Shown: piece after piece, positions 58,642-64,000 of the stretch | Layout: every line of letters begins with the position of its first letter | How positions within the stretch are numbered: position 1 is the first letter of the stretch | NCBI RefSeq assembly: GCF_000299395.1 | Contig: NC_018656.1 | Location: forward strand, 372,001 to 436,000 | Length of the DNA: 64,000 nt | DNA from: Candidatus Nitrosopumilus sediminis | Lineage (GTDB): Archaea; Thermoproteota; Nitrososphaeria; Nitrososphaerales; Nitrosopumilaceae | Direction: 5' to 3' | Program-made: the position numbers and the translations under genes | The notes under the pieces: generated by a model | What the model was told of the DNA's origin: nothing | Database searches by the model: none | Seen by the model: the letters and a program-made list of their open reading frames with translations, nothing else

Positions 58642-59913
58642 CTAGTCTACTTGATTTTGTTTTTTATAGTCAAAGAGTTTACTGGCCAACTCTACAACAT
58701 CTGGATTCCCTTGCTCTGATGCTTTTCTAATGTTATTCATTGGAGTTGATACGATACTCTCCACAACTGCTTTTGTTAATTCTTCAATAATCTTAATTTT
58801 CTTCTCATCTTTTTCATCGAGCATTTGAAGTGCTTTTTGCAATTCTTTTTCTCTGAGATTCTCTATGTTCTTGAATACGTCAGTAACAAGTGGTTCTGCT
58901 TCTAATCTTTTCATTGAGGCTTCTAATACAGATACTTCTTCATTAATTATATTTTCAACGGTTTTGACCTTATTTAATCGTGCATTCATGTTTTTTTCTA
59001 CCATTTCTGCAATTTGATCTAAATTCATCAATTTGATTCCTCCAATCGTTGCAACTTTTTCATCTACTGTCCTGGGGTTTGATAAATCCAAAATCATCAT
59101 TCCTCCACTTTTATTTTTCATGGCTTCTGTGATTCTGTCATTTGTTACAAGAAAATATGGGGCAGTTGTTGCAACAAATATTACATCATAGTTATTAAAT
59201 CCTGAAAGAACCTCCTCGAATTTTATTGGATTTCCGCCCATTGTTTCACAAAATGTTTCTGATCTTCCAATTGTTCTACTAGTTACATCAAAAGCATAAC
59301 CTCGCCTTTGCAATGATTTTGCAACTAACGTAGATACTTCTCCAGTTCCAATTAACAAGACTTTTTTTGTTTTTAACTCATCAATGTTTTCTTCTGCAAG
59401 CTTTACTGCCATGGAACCTACTGAAATTCCACCTGCGCCAATTCCACTTGAATTTCTAATTCTAGTTCCCATTCTGATTGCTTTATCAAATAATGTGTTA
59501 AGATGCTGCCCTGATGCTTTTACCTCTCTTGCAGAAGTGATAGATTTTTTGATTTGACCTAGAATCTGCTCTTCACCTAACACCATCGAGTCTAATCCTG
59601 AGGTTAGTTTTAACAAATGATGCAGAGCCTCTTGATTTTCAACAAATTCTATGTTTTCATTAAATGCTTCTTCTTCTAGCCCAGTAATTGCTGCCCATGT
59701 TTTTTTAATTCTATCTGAATCATGGGTCTTGGATTTTCCAAATAATTCTATTCTGTTACACGTTTGAATAATCACACACTCATCTAATCCTGATTGCTTT
59801 TTGAATTGCTCATATGCTTTTTCTATGTCTTTTATCGTAAATTGTTCAAGAATGTGAATTGGTGAGTTACGAAAAGTTACACGTGCATTGATAATATTTT
59901 GATTCATTTCCAA
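58642..59913 (-). CDS. hemA: Glutamyl-tRNA reductase
   Basis: First step of the C5 pathway: reduces glutamyl-tRNA to glutamate-1-semialdehyde. The 423 residues carry the catalytic cysteine in IIQTCNRIELFG, the signature GLDSMVLGEEQILGQIKKS, the NADPH-binding VLLIGTGEVSTLVAKSL and the C-terminal dimerisation helix. It overlaps the Met8-like gene by ten bases and is followed by hemB, so the minus-strand order is dehydrogenase-hemA-hemB. Confidence 0.96.
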   Translation of the reverse strand: MEMNQNIINARVTFRNSPIHILEQFTIKDIEKAYEQFKKQSGLDECVIIQTCNRIELFGKSKTHDSDRIKKTWAAITGLEEEAFNENIEFVENQEALHHLLKLTSGLDSMVLGEEQILGQIKKSITSAREVKASGQHLNTLFDKAIRMGTRIRNSSGIGAGGISVGSMAVKLAEENIDELKTKKVLLIGTGEVSTLVAKSLQRRGYAFDVTSRTIGRSETFCETMGGNPIKFEEVLSGFNNYDVIFVATTAPYFLVTNDRITEAMKNKSGGMMILDLSNPRTVDEKVATIGGIKLMNLDQIAEMVEKNMNARLNKVKTVENIINEEVSVLEASMKRLEAEPLVTDVFKNIENLREKELQKALQMLDEKDEKKIKIIEELTKAVVESIVSTPMNNIRKASEQGNPDVVELASKLFDYKKQNQVD

Positions 59914-60557
59914 TTCCTCAATATTGTGATAGCTCGCTTTTCAGCTTTTTTGAACTGCTTGTCTTTTATTAACTGATCAATCTCATTATCACTTATGATA
60001 CTACGTAGACATTCTCTCCTTTGTTCTTGAGTAGATATTGTCTCTTTGGCCATATCTCTTATCTTATTTTGGATCTTAATTTGAGCAATATCTTCTTTGG
60101 TGATGATTTTTTTGAATAATTTCTCTGATCTATCTTTGATTTTCTTTGACATTGCAGGACTCCTTCCCCCAGTAAAAATTGCAATCTGAATCATATTTTC
60201 AAAATCAATTATGGCCGGATTTGAAAAGTCGCTGTCATCAGGATTGTCTGAACTGTATGCCATGATCTTTTCCTTTTTTGCATCATTGATGATTTTTTGA
60301 TTAATCTTTCTGTCATTTGTTGTTGTGATGACTAAATTTGGTTTAAGTTCTGAAAGAAATTTTGTATCTGAAATTTTTTGTTTTTTTAATGTAATTTTTT
60401 TGGCTTTGGATAATTTGCTAATTTGTGAATTTACTGAATCGCTGATTACTGTAATGTTGCATCCTTGATTAATAATAGAATTGACTCTCTTCTGGGCTTC
60501 ATTTCCTCCCCCTATGACAATTATTTTTTTATCTTGGAGATTCAGGTCAACTATCAT
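59904..60557 (-). CDS. Precorrin-2 dehydrogenase/ferrochelatase (Met8-like)
   Basis: A 217-residue bifunctional siroheme-pathway enzyme. The NAD fold is seen at IIVIGGGNEAQKRVNSIINQ, followed by LVITTTNDRKINQKIINDAK, SSDNPDDSDFSNPAIIDFEN and FTGGRSPAMSKKIKDRSEK. It makes sirohydrochlorin from precorrin-2; a ferrochelatase activity is known for yeast Met8 but only the dehydrogenase is certain in the short archaeal forms. First gene of the minus-strand hemA-hemB operon and divergent from the AhbA/B-like gene. Confidence 0.9.
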   Translation of the reverse strand: MIVDLNLQDKKIIVIGGGNEAQKRVNSIINQGCNITVISDSVNSQISKLSKAKKITLKKQKISDTKFLSELKPNLVITTTNDRKINQKIINDAKKEKIMAYSSDNPDDSDFSNPAIIDFENMIQIAIFTGGRSPAMSKKIKDRSEKLFKKIITKEDIAQIKIQNKIRDMAKETISTQEQRRECLRSIISDNEIDQLIKDKQFKKAEKRAITILRNWK

Positions 60558-60626
60558 CGATCAAAAGGACTTCGGTTTCTATTTATGTATTAAAATCAAC
60601 GCATGAAATCCCAGCTACATTTTTAA

Positions 60627-61676
60627 TTGAATGGGCAGATTCTTGAATTATTGACTTCTATGGATGACTCTGATAAAGAACTTCTAAATGAGATTCAATG
60701 GACTTTTCCACTTGTAACAAGACCATTTGATGCCATTGCTAAAAAATTTGATACCACTCCTGAAGACATTAAAAATAGATTAAACCAACTTAAAGAAATT
60801 GGAGTTTTAAGACAACTAAGTGCAATTTTCGACACAAGAAAACTTGGCTATACTAGTTCACTTGTGGCTATGGAAATTGAAGATGATAAATTAGAATATG
60901 TTGCTAATCAAATCAATCGTCATCCTGGTGTTAGTCATAATTATGAAAGAGATCACCAGTTCAATCTCTGGTTTACTTTGGCTGTTCCTCCTGGTGCTGA
61001 TTTGAAAGAGGAGCTTGAAAAATTCAATATTTTAAAGGGCATTAAAAAAGTAAGAATGCTTCCCACTTTGCAATTATTCAAAATTGGTGTTAAACTTGAC
61101 ATGGTAGATGACAAGAAGCATGATGTTGCACCAAGTGAAGAGAAAAAAGAAATTAAAAATGTTAAATTTGTTCCAACTGAAGTAGACAAAGACTTTATCC
61201 GGGAACTACAAAAAGATATGGAAATTATTGATGAGCCTTTTGTAAAGGCTGCAAATAATCTTGGAATTACTGAAAGTGAATTGTTTGAAAAAATGAAATA
61301 TTACGAAGATATTGGCGTTATGAGAAGATTTGCAGCTATCTTGAGACATAGACAAGTTGGCTTTACAGCTAATGGAATGATTGTGTGGAAAGTACCTGAA
61401 GATAGAATTGCAAAAGTTGGTGAAACTCTTGGCTCATTTCCTCAAGTAAGCCATTGCTATGAACGACCAACATATTCTGATTGGCCTTACAATGTGTTTT
61501 CAATGATTCACTGCAAAACACACGATGAGGCACATGAAATGGCAAAAACCATTCAAGAACAAATCCACGTTGATGAATACCAAATTCTATTCAGTTCTCG
61601 TGAATTCAAAAAAACTAGAGTAGAATATTTTGTAGAAAATTCTTTTAGCTTAGAAGAAGCAATTTCTGCCTCTTAG
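60627..61676 (+). CDS. Fused AhbA-AhbB-like siroheme decarboxylase (Lrp-fold)
   Basis: A protein of up to 349 residues with two homologous Lrp/AsnC-like halves. Half one (about 12 to 165): NEIQWTFPLVTRPFDAIAKK, QLKEIGVLRQLSAIFDTRKL, HPGVSHNYERDHQFNLWFTL. Half two (about 185 to 340): RELQKDMEIIDEPFVKAANN, YYEDIGVMRRFAAILRHRQV, FPQVSHCYERPTYSDWPYNV. In sulfate reducers AhbA and AhbB are separate and convert siroheme to didecarboxysiroheme on the way to heme. The start is uncertain: TTG 60627, TTG 60651 or ATG 60660. It is divergent from the siroheme-dehydrogenase gene. Confidence 0.88.
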   Translation: MNGQILELLTSMDDSDKELLNEIQWTFPLVTRPFDAIAKKFDTTPEDIKNRLNQLKEIGVLRQLSAIFDTRKLGYTSSLVAMEIEDDKLEYVANQINRHPGVSHNYERDHQFNLWFTLAVPPGADLKEELEKFNILKGIKKVRMLPTLQLFKIGVKLDMVDDKKHDVAPSEEKKEIKNVKFVPTEVDKDFIRELQKDMEIIDEPFVKAANNLGITESELFEKMKYYEDIGVMRRFAAILRHRQVGFTANGMIVWKVPEDRIAKVGETLGSFPQVSHCYERPTYSDWPYNVFSMIHCKTHDEAHEMAKTIQEQIHVDEYQILFSSREFKKTRVEYFVENSFSLEEAISAS

Positions 61677-62011
61677 AATTCATTCTCATCATGTCCTACG
61701 ACATGAATTGTACAAAAATACTGGTCATTCATGTTGCAATAATACTGGGACTTTTCTCCACACTCTTTACATGGTGGCTTTTCATCTAATTCTGAGAGTT
61801 TCATGTGGTATATCTTACTTCTAGTAGTAACGTTTGACTCCTTGTATATTCTCGTTAAATTTGAATAATATTTCAATTCTTCAGGATTTAATTTCTGATA
61901 ATTTTTGATTTTTTTAGTGATTGTTTCCCATTTTTTGTATTTGCCTATTTTGGCAAGCTTCATTCTTTCAATAATTTCTAATGTCTTTTCAAAATCTATT
62001 GGATCATCCAT
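61673..62011 (-). CDS. Uncharacterised protein with C-terminal Cys/His metal-site motif
   Basis: A 112-residue protein. The first 75 residues are a charged helical part (KTLEIIERMKLAKIGKYKKW, YYSNLTRIYKES); the last 40 contain CKECGEKSQYYCNMNDQYFC followed by TIHVVGHDENEF, so four Cys and two His could bind zinc, as in B-box-like or short treble-clef sites. It overlaps the AhbA/B gene by four bases convergently and lies eight bases from the aldo/keto reductase. Family unknown. Confidence 0.65.
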   Translation of the reverse strand: MDDPIDFEKTLEIIERMKLAKIGKYKKWETITKKIKNYQKLNPEELKYYSNLTRIYKESNVTTRSKIYHMKLSELDEKPPCKECGEKSQYYCNMNDQYFCTIHVVGHDENEF

Positions 62012-62018
62012 TTACAAA

Positions 62019-63017
62019 TTAATTTGTTTGTGGTGTTGCTTTTAATTCATAAGAAGGCCAAGTATTGTACAATTCTTCAACTTCTTTCATATCTGAATCT
62101 GAAATATATTTTCCATCTGACATTTCTGCATAATTTACTACCTCTTCTTCACTGATCATAGTTGGAAGCACTGTTGCAAATCCTTTCTTGGTCATCATAA
62201 ACTTCATTGCAAATTCTGTAATGTTTAATCCGTTTCTTTCTGCAATGGGTCTGAATTGCTCAACTTTTTCTAATGACTCCTTAAGCCATTCTCTTTTTCT
62301 CACTGATCTATGATCATTGTCGTCAAATTTTGTATCTGCATTAACTTTGCCTGTTAAAATTCCTGATGCTTCTGGAACTCTGACTAGAATGCCCACATCT
62401 TTTTCTACCGCTTTTTTCATCAATTCGTTTCCTGGAGTTTGTTCTAGTATGTTGTAAACTGTTTGAACTGCACTAAGATTTGGTTTATCCATTGCTTCCA
62501 AACCTTCCTGTGTCCATCCAATTGCCGGGCCTAGAGCAACTTGGTATGTTTTAATAGATCCCTCTTCGATAAAACTATCTAATAGATTGAATATGGAATC
62601 ATTTCTCACATCTTTTAGTTTTGGATTGTGCACACCATACATGTCAAGATGATCTGTTTGTAATCTTTCTAAACTATTTCTTAATGCCATTCTAGTATAA
62701 TCTTCATCAAATCTTTGTGGAAGTTCTTTATGTCCTATTTGTTCAACACCGCTAAAATCATAACCGTATTTTGTTGAAATAACAATCTCGTCCCTCATAT
62801 CTTTGAAGACTTCACCAATCAGTTTCTCGCTTAATCCTTTACCGTACAAGTCTCCTGTTTCAAAAAAATTGATTCCTACATCGTATGCTTTTTTGAGCAT
62901 TCTTTTAGCTTCATCCTCTTCAATCTTTTTGCCCCACCAATCAAGAGCTATGGCCCATGCTCCGAATCCTATTTCTGAAATTTCTATGTCTGTTTTTCCC
63001 AGTTTATTGTACTTCAA
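62019..63017 (-). CDS. Aldo/keto reductase
   Basis: NAD(P)H-dependent oxidoreductase of the AKR superfamily, 332 residues, TIM barrel. Catalytic residues fit: Asp in FFETGDLYGKGLSEKLIGEV (with Tyr in the same stretch), Lys in VISTKYGYDF, His in DMYGVHNPKLKDV. It begins MKYNKLGKTDIEISEIGFGA as usual. The C-terminal nucleotide site (PTMISEEEVVNYAEM) is typical. Substrate unknown. It is followed on the same strand by the small Cys/His gene after seven bases. Confidence 0.93.
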   Translation of the reverse strand: MKYNKLGKTDIEISEIGFGAWAIALDWWGKKIEEDEAKRMLKKAYDVGINFFETGDLYGKGLSEKLIGEVFKDMRDEIVISTKYGYDFSGVEQIGHKELPQRFDEDYTRMALRNSLERLQTDHLDMYGVHNPKLKDVRNDSIFNLLDSFIEEGSIKTYQVALGPAIGWTQEGLEAMDKPNLSAVQTVYNILEQTPGNELMKKAVEKDVGILVRVPEASGILTGKVNADTKFDDNDHRSVRKREWLKESLEKVEQFRPIAERNGLNITEFAMKFMMTKKGFATVLPTMISEEEVVNYAEMSDGKYISDSDMKEVEELYNTWPSYELKATPQTN

Positions 63018-63136
63018 AACTATTTTTTGTTTTAGGATTTCATCATTTATGTTTATCCAAGATTTGCATCGCTGATATTTTGGTTTTCAAGTGTATGAGA
63101 GAATATTTCATCCAAAAATGTTTTTTGTTTTAAATT

Positions 63137-63811
63137 CTATCCTAAACTGGAAATCATTGAAACGATATCTTTTTTCACGCACACGATCATCGGGATATCA
63201 TTTTTAACATATGATGAGACCTGAGTTTCTCTTAAATCCATTATTAGATCCTGAAAATCTCTGATATTGTCTACTTCAAATGCTAGCATAAAGTCTTCGT
63301 CGTGAATTCCAAAGGAGTAGGTTGTATTGAGAACAACTTGTGGGTATTTTTTACTCACCTCTATGTGTTCGTCCATAATTTCTTGGCGTTTTTCTTTTGG
63401 TAATAGATACCATTCTCTTGTTTTTGTGAACGGATAAACTATAACATGTTTCTTTGGCTCAGTACCTGTAACAAAACCATGAGCTTTTTGTTCTTGCACG
63501 TAAAGTGATGGCCTTGTGCATGACAAATATGTCCTTGATGGGATGATGTATTTTCCAAAAACTGTCTTGTATATTTTCTCAATTACCTTCTGAATCTCTT
63601 CTACTGATTTTGCTGCAAACCAAATCAAAAAATCTGCATCATCTCTTAATCCTAAATTTGAATATGTTCTATACATGATGCCTGAATTATTAATCACGTT
63701 TTCAACTTCCTTTGCAGATTCCTCTTTTGCAAGATCTGCCATCCATCTCCATTTAGGATCAACTTTGAAAAATGAGAAATTGAAATAATACTGATTGTTT
63801 TCTTCTGACAT
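63137..63811 (-). CDS. Chlorite dismutase/HemQ-family heme protein
   Basis: A 224-residue protein of the Cld superfamily. The C-terminal half is diagnostic: VIVYPFTKTREWYLLPKEKR, QEIMDEHIEVSKKYPQVVLN and YSFGIHDEDFMLAFEVDNIR. Members include chlorite-degrading enzymes and coproheme decarboxylase; the His and neighbouring Tyr/Arg that hold heme can only be proposed here (H in MDEH). It is close to the hem genes, which fits a tetrapyrrole role, but the siroheme route in this window does not need HemQ. TATA-like ATTTAAAC lies about 25 bases upstream of the ATG. Confidence 0.82.
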   Translation of the reverse strand: MSEENNQYYFNFSFFKVDPKWRWMADLAKEESAKEVENVINNSGIMYRTYSNLGLRDDADFLIWFAAKSVEEIQKVIEKIYKTVFGKYIIPSRTYLSCTRPSLYVQEQKAHGFVTGTEPKKHVIVYPFTKTREWYLLPKEKRQEIMDEHIEVSKKYPQVVLNTTYSFGIHDEDFMLAFEVDNIRDFQDLIMDLRETQVSSYVKNDIPMIVCVKKDIVSMISSLG

Positions 63812-63856
63812 ATGATTTTTAATTTTAAAACCCTATTTAAACAAAAACTAGATTCT

Positions 63857-64000
63857 CTATTTTAGAATCTCGATAATTTTCTCTGATGATTTATGCCCCG
63901 ATTTTATTTGAACCAAACTTGTTGATATTTTGAAATGTTTTGCAATTTTTTTTACTATCTCTTTATTTGCCTCTCCTTTGATGGGCTTTGATTTTATTCC
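63857..64000 (-). CDS. DUF167 (YggU/UPF0235) family protein, 5' end outside window
   Basis: The C-terminal 47 residues of a small DUF167 protein: KPIKGEANKEIVKKIAKHFK then STSLVQIKSGHKSSEKIIEI. The pattern GEANK...VQI.SGH.S..K is the family hallmark. The frame is open to the window edge, so the N-terminal half is missing. Function of the family is unknown. Transcribed towards the Cld-family gene. Confidence 0.82.
   Translation of the reverse strand, partial: GIKSKPIKGEANKEIVKKIAKHFKISTSLVQIKSGHKSSEKIIEILK

Noticed and set aside
1-64000. CRISPR arrays, insertion sequences, integrases or phage genes.
   Set aside because: No regularly spaced short repeats, transposase or integrase motifs were seen anywhere; the only long repeats are the 509-bp and 107-bp coding duplications.

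Overview
The window is AT-rich, densely coding archaeal chromosome, best explained as a marine ammonia-oxidising archaeon of the Nitrosopumilus type (Nitrososphaerota, formerly Thaumarchaeota). The grounds are archaeal ribosomal, RNA polymerase and exosome genes; frequent TTG or GTG starts with TATA-like boxes about 25 bases upstream of the start codon (leaderless transcripts); a PEFG sorting motif; secreted proteins with the WIKNNAGWWADG repeat; and a SufB-SufD-Rieske-SufS-SufU cluster. I see no phage, insertion sequence or CRISPR array. Identification is by reading motifs; no database search was possible.

Layout. 1-2.4 kb: isopropylmalate dehydratase genes (a cut archaeal-type small subunit, then leuC and leuD). 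2.4-5.0 kb (minus): rpo3-rpl18e-rpl13-rps9 operon followed by a sugar-nucleotide transferase. 5.2-9.4 kb (plus): exosome superoperon (SBDS, Rrp4, Rrp41, Rrp42, L37Ae, Pcc1, prefoldin beta). 9.4-13.8 kb: XPF-type nuclease, NOB1, NAD kinase, rhodanese and a ferredoxin with a long unknown N-terminus. 13.8-18.1 kb: a membrane glycosyltransferase whose C-terminal domain is duplicated in the next gene behind an N-terminal PEFG motif, then a coiled-coil protein. 18.1-24.8 kb: antiporter, tRNA-Gly, L10e, a tRNA-splicing endonuclease-like protein, tRNA-Glu and several tiny Cys-rich or zinc-finger genes. 24.8-37.2 kb: secreted and membrane proteins (beta-propellers, NHL-HYR-RTX protein, three-repeat protein), a membrane-tethered regulator and an ABC exporter. 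37.4-41.9 kb: phosphate uptake (DUF47-PiT), SbtA-SbtB bicarbonate transporter with its PII-like partner, and an arsR/arsC-aquaporin arsenic cluster.

41.9-45.6 kb: hemL-hemC-SUMT-hemD, with hemL broken by a frameshift at an A AAA AAG heptamer. 46.2-51.4 kb: suf Fe-S assembly operon. 51.4-55.5 kb: phosphoglycerate kinase, PAP2 phosphatase, coiled-coil, membrane and OB-fold proteins. 55.6 kb: intron-containing tRNA-Leu(CAA) and a C2H2 zinc-finger micro-protein. 56.1-63.8 kb: second tetrapyrrole cluster (hemB, hemA, siroheme-type dehydrogenase, fused AhbA-AhbB-like siroheme decarboxylase) plus aldo/keto reductase and a chlorite-dismutase-family protein. The end cuts a DUF167 gene.

Together the two tetrapyrrole clusters cover glutamyl-tRNA to uroporphyrinogen III, precorrin-2 and siroheme, and point towards heme by the siroheme route. 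The most interesting items are the hemL frameshift, the PEFG-fronted duplicated domain, the micro-protein with a perfect palindromic operator on its promoter, the metallothionein-like ORF, and the SbtAB and arsenic-aquaporin modules.
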